Assembly: GCF_003545695.1 (NCBI RefSeq)
Contig: NZ_QUZZ01000002.1
Coordinates: forward strand, 434,001-498,000
Source of the DNA: Taibaiella helva
Lineage (GTDB): Bacteria > Bacteroidota > Bacteroidia > Chitinophagales > Chitinophagaceae
DNA length: 64,000 nt
Direction of reading: 5' to 3'
The notes beneath the pieces were generated by a model. The model did no database searches. It worked only from the letters and a program-made list of their open reading frames with translations, and was not told the origin of the DNA. A program made the position numbers and the translations under genes. Of the stretch, positions 9,501 to 17,095 are shown piece after piece (the stretch's first letter is position 1; each line of letters starts with the position of its first letter).

Positions 9501-10618
9501 CTGCATTGCGCTCGCAGGGACAACCTTCGGCAGGCAACGACGGTACGATGAACCACAATGCCTGCATCAAGCCCGATGCGGGCAGGGATACGATGATCTG
9601 TATCTCCAATTATGTGATCATGACGGCTACACAGGTATCGGGTGTGCAATGGTCGGCCCAGGGCGACAACCCGGGTACCGCCAGCATCACCAACCCGCTG
9701 AGCGCCACGACCACGATCACTGATTTCAGCCAGAGCGGTCTTTACCATTTCATCTGGACCAACGGACCAGATTGTACGGATACTGTAGCGGTAAGGGTGA
9801 TCAACTGCATCTCCGATACACTGGTTGTACCGCCCTGCGATACCTGCCCGGTAACGATATGCAACACGCCCAATCCTGAGCTGCCGGTGACCGATACCAC
9901 TACGCACAGCACCTGCGGCATTTCACCTGCCGGTTCCAGCTATGGTACCCTGGTGCTGGATGCCAGCGGCTGCGCCACCTGGACACCCAACGGTACGCAA
10001 CCCGCTACAGATACCGTAACCACCTGCATTACCAGCTGTAACGGCCCGGTATGCGACACGACTTATGTGCTGATCCTGCCACCGCCGACGCCCCTGCCGC
10101 TGGAGCTGATCTATTTCAGAGGAGAGATGACGGATTGCCGCGCCTACCTGAGCTGGCAGACCGCAAAAGAGGAATTGAAGGACTTTACGATAGAAAGAAG
10201 CGCTGCGGGAAGCAAATGGACAGCGATAGGAACCGTACCTGCGCTGGGCAGGGGCTTGGACCGGAAAGACTATAAGTATGTCGACCTGGCTGCACCGCAG
10301 GGCCGTAACCTGTACCGGCTGAAGATGACGGATGAAGACGGTGCTTACCGCTTCAGCCCGGTGGTTGCGCTCGGCAACAATTGCATGAATGCAGCGATCA
10401 CCATTTTCCCCAACCCGGTTAAGGAACAGGAAGGCTTCTGCATCAAGATCAGCAACCTGGATGAGGTGAGCTACCAGCTGTTCGATCAGACAGGACGGCT
10501 GCTGCGTGAAGGCCGCTTCTCGGGCCAGACGACGATCAAAGGATTGAAGGCCGGTGTTTACTTCGTGAAAGCCAGTAATGCTTCGGTTAATATAAGCCGG
10601 AAGGTGATCATCCGCTGA
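6524..10618 (+). CDS. Large secreted T9SS protein with eight tandem repeats
   Basis: 1364 residues. The signal peptide (about 1-27, ending LPAQLAYAQ) precedes eight repeats of about 75-82 residues (about 32-685). Each repeat has a Cys-containing TNC.TPNG.ITFTGP strand, YQFSVDGGTTFG, NL.AGTY and SGCVSA. Repeat 3 lacks about seven residues after ITFT. Then follow a PKD/Ig-like segment, a beta-propeller-like region (about 765-1010, resembling DUF6923), a second PKD-like part, a conserved pre-sorting module beginning PLPLELIYFRGEM, and a T9SS domain (FPNPVKEQ, about 1285-1364). Paired cysteines in each repeat suggest a disulphide-stabilised extracellular fibre or adhesin; that role is inference. 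A convergent gene pair follows beyond a strong hairpin. Confidence 0.88.
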   Translation: MSNFLRGLALNALLSCGALLPAQLAYAQCTAPTSTVVNNTNCSTANGKITFTGPTPVANYQFSIDGGVTFGTPGQTVFNGLFGGSYPTVSKLIATGCVSAATNKTITNPAVPANPASTVVNNTNCLTPNGSLTFTAPTPLANYQFSVDGGTTFGPAGTVSFPGLSGGTYPTVVRSVATSCVSAITSKTVANPVIAAPVSTVTAATNCITPNGTITFTAQAGAVFSIDGGTSFGTIGQTVFPNLSPGTYATRAKVTATGCLSAVVNKTVAAPTVANPVSTVVNVTNCVAPNGSITFTGPTPLASYQFSTDGGSTFGTAGQAAFTGLAAAAYPTVAKLVSSGCVSATVNKTVASQAVATPVSTVTNVTNCTTPNGRITFTGPTPLANYRFSVDGGATFGTPGQTIFPNLAAGTYSTVAQLVSSGCVSPTPAAKIIANPAVAAPVSTVATSSCSSATGSITFTGPTPLASFSFSVDGGATFGTAGQATFNNLPAGTYVTKSRSAAGCISAASVNKVITNTVTAVPATAAGTNPTNCNTPNGAINFTGPTALANYEFSIDGGATFGAAGVTNFPNLAADVYATKARSVITGCVSATVNKTLTNPVVTVPTATKTDVTDCSAPDGSITFSGPTPIGNYQYSIDGGATYGFVGQVFFGTLPAGLYSPVCRLVSTGCVSNPAANLNILRPARAGADKAICQYQPAIMTAAALAGATWDALPGNPAATTFVNAAAPGTRINGFTAVGTYQFAWGTAACKDTVAVVVDDCLSPLINNTSAFLYQSVAGSATDIIAVNIGTGAQSTLYTDVNGSAGNINAVGYNVTDGEIWGSVVNGTGLALTGDSIARIGEDGIPHYYVVPGLYSGGYNVGTVDNDGVLYLYSSNQTQIFRVDVNPTSPTFLTLLAPVLNTTAMNIADWAFNPIDGLLYGVGNASPHVLYRINPVTGAATSVGNVTGNAAFTAGSFGAAYMDASGNLYVGDNTAGGVFKINTVHNVTGNTTAALRSQGQPSAGNDGTMNHNACIKPDAGRDTMICISNYVIMTATQVSGVQWSAQGDNPGTASITNPLSATTTITDFSQSGLYHFIWTNGPDCTDTVAVRVINCISDTLVVPPCDTCPVTICNTPNPELPVTDTTTHSTCGISPAGSSYGTLVLDASGCATWTPNGTQPATDTVTTCITSCNGPVCDTTYVLILPPPTPLPLELIYFRGEMTDCRAYLSWQTAKEELKDFTIERSAAGSKWTAIGTVPALGRGLDRKDYKYVDLAAPQGRNLYRLKMTDEDGAYRFSPVVALGNNCMNAAITIFPNPVKEQEGFCIKISNLDEVSYQLFDQTGRLLREGRFSGQTTIKGLKAGVYFVKASNASVNISRKVIIR
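6620..8575 (+). repeat. Eight tandem in-frame repeats (about 225-250 bp each)
   Basis: Units start near 6620, 6873, 7110, 7350, 7590, 7836, 8090 and 8335, each coding a variant of STV..TNC.TPNG.ITFTG. Units are diverged rather than identical, so the array is old, but copy number could still change by recombination between the more similar units. Confidence 0.85.
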
Positions 10619-10644
10619 TCCTTTTGAAAAAAGCCTTTCAACCG

Positions 10645-10674
10645 AAAGGGCCGTCTCGTGAGAGACGGCCCTTT
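10645..10674. terminator. Hairpin between convergent genes
   Basis: Perfect 13-bp stem (10645-10657 with 10662-10674) and a 4-base gtga loop, 27 bases after the stop of the large repeat protein and before the end of the convergent WD40 gene. The following T-run is only three bases, so termination efficiency is uncertain. Confidence 0.65.
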
Positions 10675-10722
10675 GCTATGGACGATGCTGGCTTGTATTT
10701 TGTGAATAAGAAGCATCAATTT

Positions 10723-11694
10723 TTACTCGGCATCCCAGAATTTAAGGATACCCTTCAGGTCGACGGAAACCACCTGCTTTCCATCTTCCGATACCTTCAG
10801 TTTGCTGACCGAACCGCTGTGCCCGGTGAGCGTTTGCAGCAGCTTGCCGGAGGCTTTGTCCCATACGCGTATGGTCCGGTCGATACCTGCAGTATAGATC
10901 CGGGTCGGGGTAAAGCGTGCAGCATTCAGCTGCATATGGTAGGGAGCCCGGTACACTTTGCTGCTGTCTTCCAAATCGTGGTAAGGCCAGTCGGGATGCT
11001 GGAGACTAAAGACTACAGCCTTTTGCCGCGAGCTGTAGTTGATGCATTGGTTAAAGTCTATGATAAGGACATTCCCTCCGGCATCCTTATCCATGACCTT
11101 CCCGGCCGGTATCTCGCGGCTTTCCTGCAATTGCCTGCGCTTCAGGTCCCAGAAGCAGAGCTTCTTCGGCGAAGCTATGGTAGCCATGTTATGGCTGTCG
11201 ATGGCAATAATGGTCCCTTTGGGAAAGCTATCGGGAAGTTGTAATTCTTTGTAGCCTTCCTGTACTTCCCATACATGCGGCCTGGCATCCTGGTCGAAAG
11301 TGGCCAGCCATTTGTAGTCGTCCGAATAGCAGAGTGCAATCGTCCAGGTGGCGGGTAGGGCAAGCTTCCGGGTAATGCGCCCGCTTTTGCCATCGAGCAG
11401 CACGACACCGTTTTCCAGCGTGGCCGCGGCAATTTCCGAAGTCCGCTTATTATAAGCCAGTGCGTAGATCTCGTCGTGCAGCTGAGCGACCACCCGCTCT
11501 CCCGAGCCTTTGATCACACGGGCTATTCTTCCGCTGGGTGTGGCTACCAGTACGGTATCGTGTCTGCCGGTATAAACAACAGCGGTATAAGATACCGGGT
11601 TAATGCCGGTAAACTTATCAATGACCTGCTGGGCGGCGCCTGGCAAGGCCGGCAGGAAAAAGCAAATACAGTACAAGGCTGTTCTAATGTTCAT
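10723..11694 (-). CDS. Exported WD40-repeat protein
   Basis: 323 residues from the ATG at 11694, which gives a signal peptide MNIRTALYCICFFLPALPG; a longer reading from 11721 would add nine residues in front of it. The body consists of WD40-like beta-propeller blades, clearest near the C-terminus (RTIRVWDKASGKLLQTLTG, then ILKFWDAE). By family knowledge this is a protein-interaction scaffold; the partner is unknown. The start overlaps the 3' end of the upstream gene by 11 bases, so the two are translationally coupled and probably work together. The ATG at 11694 was chosen because it places the signal peptide at the N-terminus. Confidence 0.82.
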   Translation of the reverse strand: MNIRTALYCICFFLPALPGAAQQVIDKFTGINPVSYTAVVYTGRHDTVLVATPSGRIARVIKGSGERVVAQLHDEIYALAYNKRTSEIAAATLENGVVLLDGKSGRITRKLALPATWTIALCYSDDYKWLATFDQDARPHVWEVQEGYKELQLPDSFPKGTIIAIDSHNMATIASPKKLCFWDLKRRQLQESREIPAGKVMDKDAGGNVLIIDFNQCINYSSRQKAVVFSLQHPDWPYHDLEDSSKVYRAPYHMQLNAARFTPTRIYTAGIDRTIRVWDKASGKLLQTLTGHSGSVSKLKVSEDGKQVVSVDLKGILKFWDAE

Positions 11695-12193
11695 CGGTAT
11701 ATAGCTTAACGGTTTGCTCATTTTTTTTCAAGGTAATATCGGCATCCGCGTCGCTGGCAGAAAGCGATGCCTTGTTTTTCCCGTTCCTGCTCCATACCTG
11801 CATGGTAGCTGCACCCTGGGGTTCAGCGATCAGCAGCATCTGCTGCGCGGTTTTGGAATCCAATGTGAGGAAGGCATTGCCGTAATTGTCGTCGGTTACA
11901 TAGCCGCCCCTTTCCTGGCCTTCGCTATCGTACAGCATGACACCCGAAACGGACCCGTTTTTTTTCCGGGCTTTGGTCCGGCTGCCGGCTGCAAAATTGG
12001 GTTCCGGCAGGTGCGCGCCTACGATCACCCGCTCTATTCCCGAGGAGTCGACGATAACAATACCGCTTACCTTCAGGATCTTATTGCTGAGGTCTTCTGT
12101 GGCTTTATCCTTCGATGAGGTAAAAGAGAAGAGGTAACTGCTGAACAGGACCAGGTTGAGCAGGCTGACTGCATAAAGAAGCTTGTCTTTCAT
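11684..12193 (-). CDS. Membrane-anchored protein of unknown function
   Basis: 169 residues. An N-terminal hydrophobic segment (about residues 5-26, LLYAVSLLNLVLFSSYLFSF) anchors a soluble domain rich in short beta strands: KVSGIVIVDSSGIERVIVG, VMLYDSEGQERGGYVTDD, then a region ending VKLYTDEH. I do not recognise a named family with confidence; similar strand-plus-turn proteins annotated only as hypothetical occur in Bacteroidota. It is the first gene of a two-gene unit with the WD40 protein (11-base overlap), which suggests a shared envelope function. Confidence 0.75.
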   Translation of the reverse strand: MKDKLLYAVSLLNLVLFSSYLFSFTSSKDKATEDLSNKILKVSGIVIVDSSGIERVIVGAHLPEPNFAAGSRTKARKKNGSVSGVMLYDSEGQERGGYVTDDNYGNAFLTLDSKTAQQMLLIAEPQGAATMQVWSRNGKNKASLSASDADADITLKKNEQTVKLYTDEH

Positions 12194-12817
12194 GTGTATC
12201 TGTTTTAAGGAATGTTCTGCAAAAGTATCGTTCGTTTCACAGGGCTGTATCTACCGGAAAACCAGGATTCTTTTACCGCGCCGCTCATTGAAGGTGACTT
12301 TTCCCGGAAGGGATCACTCCCGGAACGCCGGCCTGTTTTTCCCGGCAGCTGCATAAAGCCCGGAGCATTGTTCCGGAGCGACGTTCGGGTAAGGAACGGT
12401 AAGCGGTCCGGCCCCGCTGGCAACAGGTACAATCCTTGCCCATGGCGCATTGCAAAGCAGCGGGAGCGTGACCTGCGTCACTTGCTGCGGGCCTCATTTG
12501 CGCCCACATTGACCAGCACCATGCATCTTTGCCCTTCGGCATTTCACTTTACAAGACAAACAGAAAAATCACCCTGTAGGGTGATCTTGCCTGCTTGGGA
12601 TGCACCGTACCTTGCATTTAGTTTCGAACTACACATTCTTGTCTGAAAGCACAGGGGAAGGAAAAGAAAGAATGGTGGTATGAGCAGGTGGCCTGCCTGC
12701 CGGAAACAGGCGATGCTGGCGATTACCGGTATTCCTTTTAAAAAACAGCTACCCCGCAGGTCAGGATATTTTTAATCTCTTAATCATAAAATTTTAATCT
12801 CTTCAATCATAAAATCT
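12194..12817. other. 624-bp intergenic region
   Basis: No convincing gene; an open frame on the plus strand over the middle has a composition unlike a protein (many Pro/Arg/Cys, no hydrophobic pattern). The region includes a TAGTTTCG word at 12619-12626 that resembles a Bacteroidota -7 element, and it ends in a 22-bp tandem duplication directly before the next ATG. Confidence 0.45.
12771..12815 (+). repeat. 22/23-bp tandem duplication before a start codon
   Basis: tttaatctcttaatcataaa plus at (12771-12792) is repeated as 12793-12815 with one inserted C. The second copy ends two bases before the ATG at 12818, so it sets the leader of the chimeric gene. Confidence 0.8.
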
Positions 12818-13663
12818 ATGAAAGCAACAGCGACAATCCGTATGGCCCTGTGTGGCCTTACCCTTGCGGGGCTCAGCCTGCCTGCTATGGCCCAGATGAA
12901 AATAGGGGCCAATCCGTCGCAGATCGTACCGGGCGCCAAGCTCCAGGTCGACGGCAACAACACGACCACCACGCCGGCGAAGCTGCTGGTCGACAGCGCC
13001 GGCAAAGTAGGCATCGGTACCGCTGCCCCCGGTACCAGCCTGGATGTGAACGGCGCCATTACCCAACGGGAAACGGCAGTAGCGGTGAGCGGCAATGCCG
13101 CCACTATCCCCGACAATACTTCGCAGGTGCAGCTCACCGGCGCAGCCACGGCCGCCATTACCCTTACGGCGCCGGCGGCGCCCAATGCGGGCCAGCGCCT
13201 GGTGATCTTCAACAACACCACCGGCGGTTTCCCGGCCGTGCTCAACGGCACGCAGGTAGCCATGGGGCGGGCCACCGAATTTATCTACAGCAACAGCGCC
13301 TGGCAGGCTACCGGTAGCGCCGGCGCTGCGGCGACCGGTAATGGTATTGAACAGACTTCTTTGCAAACCATTAAGATCATTGAAGGAATTAAAAACCTGA
13401 TGCTAAAGCATAAGAAGAAAATAAGAGAGCATACTAAGTTCTACAGCCAAGACTTAATCAATAATCTGTTTAATCACCCATATACCAAAATTGATTTCGT
13501 TATAACCGATTTGGAGGTAAGCCGCCTGACAGCAGCCAAGTATTTGGATGAGCTCGATCAGATTGGAATAGTACAAAAAGTTAAGTTGGGAAGGGATAAT
13601 TATTACATCAATACCGATTTGTATAACCTTTTATCGAACGTGAATCAAATTAAACATGTATAG
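12818..13663 (+). CDS. Chimeric ORF: surface-protein N-terminus fused to a Fic-protein C-terminus
   Basis: 281 residues. Residues 1-25 are a signal peptide (ending LSLPAMAQ). Residues 26-172 are a GC-rich, Ala/Thr/Gly-rich exported-protein sequence (KIGANPSQIVPGAKLQVDGN, SLDVNGAITQ, LVIFNNTTGG) of the kind seen in Bacteroidota surface or fibre proteins. From about residue 174 it changes abruptly to NGIEQTSLQTIKIIEGIKNL and a winged-helix tail (VSRLTAAKYLDELDQIGIV, GRDNYYINTDLYNLLSN) that I recognise as the C-terminus of Fic/DOC proteins often linked to type I restriction loci. G+C falls from 38/60 (13261-13320) to 18/60 (13381-13440). The frame is open across the junction. Most likely a deletion or insertion scar that is in frame by chance; a functional fusion is unlikely, since a DNA-binding tail would follow a signal peptide. 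Confidence 0.7.
   Translation: MKATATIRMALCGLTLAGLSLPAMAQMKIGANPSQIVPGAKLQVDGNNTTTTPAKLLVDSAGKVGIGTAAPGTSLDVNGAITQRETAVAVSGNAATIPDNTSQVQLTGAATAAITLTAPAAPNAGQRLVIFNNTTGGFPAVLNGTQVAMGRATEFIYSNSAWQATGSAGAAATGNGIEQTSLQTIKIIEGIKNLMLKHKKKIREHTKFYSQDLINNLFNHPYTKIDFVITDLEVSRLTAAKYLDELDQIGIVQKVKLGRDNYYINTDLYNLLSNVNQIKHV
13339..13663 (+). pseudogene. 3' remnant of a fic gene
   Basis: About 108 codons of the C-terminal winged-helix part of a Fic-family protein. The catalytic HPFxxGNG core and everything upstream of it are missing, so no AMP-transfer activity is possible. In related loci the Fic gene sits among hsdM, hsdS and hsdR, so its remnant just before hsdR suggests that the M/S part of the locus was lost together with the fic 5' part. 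Confidence 0.6.
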
Positions 13664-13689
13664 AAAAAGGCATTTCCCTATACATGTTT
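13652..13689. promoter_or_regulatory. Dyad element, copy 1
   Basis: Perfect 12-bp arms aaacatgtatag (13652-13663) and ctatacatgttt (13678-13689) around 14 bases. The left arm includes the stop codon of the chimeric ORF. The inner 32 bp (13655-13686) match the element at 13812-13843 in both arms and in spacer length. Confidence 0.6.
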
Positions 13690-13811
13690 CTGAGACATAT
13701 ATAGGTGTATTTTTTCGAGTAGATAATCTACAAAATTGAAAAAAGCGAAGTATTACTGAAACCAAGGATTCATGTAAAGAAAAAGATAAAAACTTCCTAT
13801 GAGCGCTACAA

Positions 13812-13843
13812 CATGTATAGAAAATATCACTTTCCTATACATG
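13812..13843. promoter_or_regulatory. Dyad element, copy 2, upstream of hsdR
   Basis: Arms catgtatag (13812-13820) and ctatacatg (13835-13843) around 14 bases, ending 24 bases before the hsdR ATG. The centre lies 157 bp from copy 1, close to 15 helical turns, which would suit a looping repressor. The cognate regulator is not obvious in the window. Confidence 0.6.
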
Positions 13844-13867
13844 ATATAAAAATGAAAAGAAAAACTA

Positions 13868-16800
13868 ATGGACACTCCTAGTTTTAAAGAAGATCATATT
13901 AGCCAGATCCCGGCATTACAAATGCTAATCAAATTGGGCTATGTGTACCTGAACCCGGCGGAAGCCGAAAGGCTGAGAGGCGGCAAAACTACTCATGTGC
14001 TGCTGGAAGACATACTGCGGAAGCAGTTAAAGGAAATCAACAGCATCCGCGTCAGCACTACCAAAACCGGCATTTTTACAGATGAAAATATCGAGCGTGG
14101 CATTTTGGCATTGAAGCACCTGCCCATGAACGAAGGCTATATGGCTGCCAGCGAAAAAGCGTATAACCTGCTCACCCTAGGTCAGGCACTGGAGCAAAAT
14201 ATAGATGGTGATAAAAAGAGCTTTACGCTGCAGTATATCGATTGGAAAAACATGGAGAACAATGTATTCCATGTAACGGAAGAATTCAGCGTAATGCGCA
14301 GCGCCAGCAAAGAGCATTACCGCCCCGATTTGGTATTGTTTGTAAATGGTATTCCCCTGTGTATTATCGAGTGTAAAAGGCCGGACAGGAAAGAACCTTT
14401 GAAACAGGCCATAAGCCAGCAATTGAGAAGCCAGCAGGAAGAGGGTATCCGGCACCTGTATGTTTACGCACAATTATTGCTTTGTTTAAGCTGCAACGAT
14501 GCCTTATACGCCACCAACGCTACAAAAGAAAAATTCTGGGCAAAATGGCAGGAAAAACCCGAGAACTATGAAGCAGAACTGCACTACAGATCGGTATTGC
14601 AGGAACTTAAAAACCGGAAACTTTCTAGTGCCGCAAAAGAACAGTTATTCTCCGACCGCTTCAAATACGTTCGTGAATATTTTGATGCACTGGAACAGGA
14701 AGAAATACTGCCCACGGTGCAGGACGAATATTTGTTCGGGTTGTGCCGGCCCGAACGATTGATGGACCTTATTTTCAATTTTGTTTTGTTTGACAACGGA
14801 GAAAAGAAAGTGGCTCGTTACCAGCAATATTTCGCCATTAAAAAATCGATGCGGCAAATAAAGCAAATGGAGCATGGCAGGAGAAAAGGAGGCGTGATCT
14901 GGCATACACAAGGAAGCGGAAAATCATTGACGATGGTCATGCTGGCACAGGCAATAGCCATGGAGCCAAGCATCCGCAATCCCAAAATTGTGCTGGTCAC
15001 CGACCGCACCGATCTCGACCAGCAGATTACCGGTACCTTTCGCAAATGTGGCAAATTGGTAGAAAATGCTGCTACAGGCCGGCGCTTGGTGGAACTGCTG
15101 GAGAGCAAAAGCGATGCTGTAGTAACCACCATCATTAATAAATTTGTGGCAGCCGTAAAGAAGATCGCCAAGCCTTTGGAAAGCCCCGACATCTTTGTAT
15201 TGGTGGACGAAGGCCACCGGACGCAACACGGTATTTTTAATATCGACATGCAAAAGACCTTGCCCAATGCCTGCTTTATAGCGATGACCGGCACCCCCCT
15301 GTTCAAAAAAGACAAAAGCACCGCAGCGAAATTTGGTGGTATCATCGACGCCTATACCGTTGACCAGGCCGTGAGCGACAAAGCAGTTGTGCCTTTACTG
15401 TATGAAGGTCGGTTGGCGTTGCAGGAAGTAATTGCCAGCCCGATAGATACCTTTTTCGGAATGGTTTCAGAACCACTGACAGAATACCAGAAAGCTGATA
15501 TTAAAAAGAAATTTGCCCGTTATGACCATTTGAATTCGGCCGAACAAAAAATGCGGATGATTGCCTGGGATATCAGCTATCATTTTCGCGACAACTGGCA
15601 AGGCAGAACTCCTTTCAAAGCCCAGTTGGTTTGCGATAAGAAAATAAATGCCATTAAATACAAGGAGTACCTGGACGAGATCGGCATTGTAAGCAGCGAG
15701 GTATTGATATCTCCTATTGATGAGCGTGAAGGGGAAGACAGCGCCTATGCCACATCGCCTGAAAAAGTAAACCAGTTCTGGAAACGGATGATGGAGGAAC
15801 ATGGCAATTCCAGGAACTATGAGAAGAACCTCATCAGCCGCTTCAAAAATCAAAAGGATCCCGAGATCATTATTGTTGTGGATAAGCTGCTTACGGGATT
15901 TGACGAGCCCAAAAACACCGTTTTATACCTGACCAGGAACCTGCAGGGCCATAAGCTCCTACAAGCCATTGCAAGAGTAAACCGGGTATATCCTGATAAA
16001 GAATTCGGCTATATTATAGACTATTACGGGGTGATCGAAAACCTGGATGATGCTTTGCAAATGTATTCCTCCTTTGAAGATTTTGATGAAGAAGATCTTG
16101 CCGGAGCGCTCACCAACATTGCCGACGAAATCAAAAAACTGCCACAAAAGCACGCGGAGCTCTGGGATATTTTCAAAACCATTACCAATAAGCGGGATGC
16201 CGAAGCTTACCAGCAGTTATTGAAAGACGAGGCCCTGCGCGTTTTGTTTTACGATAAACTGGCCGCCTTTGCCAGGAGCCTGAAGCTGGCGCTATCATCT
16301 ATCCAGTTTCATAAAGACACAGAAGAGAAAACAATTAACCGCTATAAAGAAGATGTAGCGATGTTCCTGAAGCTGCGGCTGGCCGTAATGGAAAGATACA
16401 GCGATGTAATAGACTATAAACAGTATGAAGGACAAATTCAAAAACTGATCGACACACATATCACTACGGAGCGCATCGAAACCATTACCGAACTGGTGAA
16501 CATCTTTGAAAAGGATAAATTTCAGCAGGAAGTAGAGAATACTATCGGGAAAGCCGCCAAGGCGGATAAGATAGCCAGCCGCACGGCGAAGCATATTACA
16601 GAAAAGATGGAGGAAGACCCAGCATTCTACAAAAAGTTTTCCCAGATGCTGAGAGAAGCCATTGCCGACTATGAGGCGAAAAGGATCAGCGAAGCACAAT
16701 ACCTGACCAGGGTACAGCACATCATGAACAATGTATTGACGCATACGGATAACGACATCCCGGAGCAGTTAAAGAACAGGGATATCGCGAAAGCTTTTTA

Positions 16801-17095
16801 TGGTCTGACCGCAGAAGCCCTATCCGGGAAAATACAAGATAACCAGGTTCGTAAGCAGGTGGCTACCCAAACAGCTTTACAAATTGACGAGCTGATACAA
16901 CAATCTGTTTTAGATAATGGCAAGCCCATTATCGACTGGCAATTCAAAACAAATATCACGGGTAAATTGCTCATCGAAATTGGAGATTATCTGATTGATG
17001 AAGTGAGAGACAAATACAATGTGGATTTATCTTTCAGAGAAATGGACAAAATTGCGGATGATTGTATTGAAGTAGCTAAAATTCGTTACAGGTAA
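13868..17095 (+). CDS. hsdR: Type I restriction enzyme, R subunit (solitary)
   Basis: 1075 residues, normal length for HsdR. The N-terminal PD-(D/E)xK nuclease shows RPDLVLFVNGIPL then IIECKRP (about residues 152-172). The SF2 translocase has Walker A HTQGSGKSL (about 342-352), the DEGH motif II LVDEGHRTQHG (about 444) and motif III AMTGTPLF (about 472). Motif VI lies in the region HKLLQAIARVNRVY (about 695-710). A helical C-terminal part for M-subunit contact follows. In intact systems HsdR needs HsdM2S to bind DNA, cut and translocate; neither hsdM nor hsdS is in the window, so this copy probably cannot restrict unless M and S are encoded elsewhere. The stop overlaps the start of the next gene (TAATG). 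Dyad copy 2 lies just upstream and may control it. Confidence 0.95.
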   Translation: MDTPSFKEDHISQIPALQMLIKLGYVYLNPAEAERLRGGKTTHVLLEDILRKQLKEINSIRVSTTKTGIFTDENIERGILALKHLPMNEGYMAASEKAYNLLTLGQALEQNIDGDKKSFTLQYIDWKNMENNVFHVTEEFSVMRSASKEHYRPDLVLFVNGIPLCIIECKRPDRKEPLKQAISQQLRSQQEEGIRHLYVYAQLLLCLSCNDALYATNATKEKFWAKWQEKPENYEAELHYRSVLQELKNRKLSSAAKEQLFSDRFKYVREYFDALEQEEILPTVQDEYLFGLCRPERLMDLIFNFVLFDNGEKKVARYQQYFAIKKSMRQIKQMEHGRRKGGVIWHTQGSGKSLTMVMLAQAIAMEPSIRNPKIVLVTDRTDLDQQITGTFRKCGKLVENAATGRRLVELLESKSDAVVTTIINKFVAAVKKIAKPLESPDIFVLVDEGHRTQHGIFNIDMQKTLPNACFIAMTGTPLFKKDKSTAAKFGGIIDAYTVDQAVSDKAVVPLLYEGRLALQEVIASPIDTFFGMVSEPLTEYQKADIKKKFARYDHLNSAEQKMRMIAWDISYHFRDNWQGRTPFKAQLVCDKKINAIKYKEYLDEIGIVSSEVLISPIDEREGEDSAYATSPEKVNQFWKRMMEEHGNSRNYEKNLISRFKNQKDPEIIIVVDKLLTGFDEPKNTVLYLTRNLQGHKLLQAIARVNRVYPDKEFGYIIDYYGVIENLDDALQMYSSFEDFDEEDLAGALTNIADEIKKLPQKHAELWDIFKTITNKRDAEAYQQLLKDEALRVLFYDKLAAFARSLKLALSSIQFHKDTEEKTINRYKEDVAMFLKLRLAVMERYSDVIDYKQYEGQIQKLIDTHITTERIETITELVNIFEKDKFQQEVENTIGKAAKADKIASRTAKHITEKMEEDPAFYKKFSQMLREAIADYEAKRISEAQYLTRVQHIMNNVLTHTDNDIPEQLKNRDIAKAFYGLTAEALSGKIQDNQVRKQVATQTALQIDELIQQSVLDNGKPIIDWQFKTNITGKLLIEIGDYLIDEVRDKYNVDLSFREMDKIADDCIEVAKIRYR

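Noticed and set aside
12212-12646. 144-codon frame upstream of the chimera
   Set aside because: Pro/Arg/Cys-rich without hydrophobic patterning or recognisable motif; likely intergenic.
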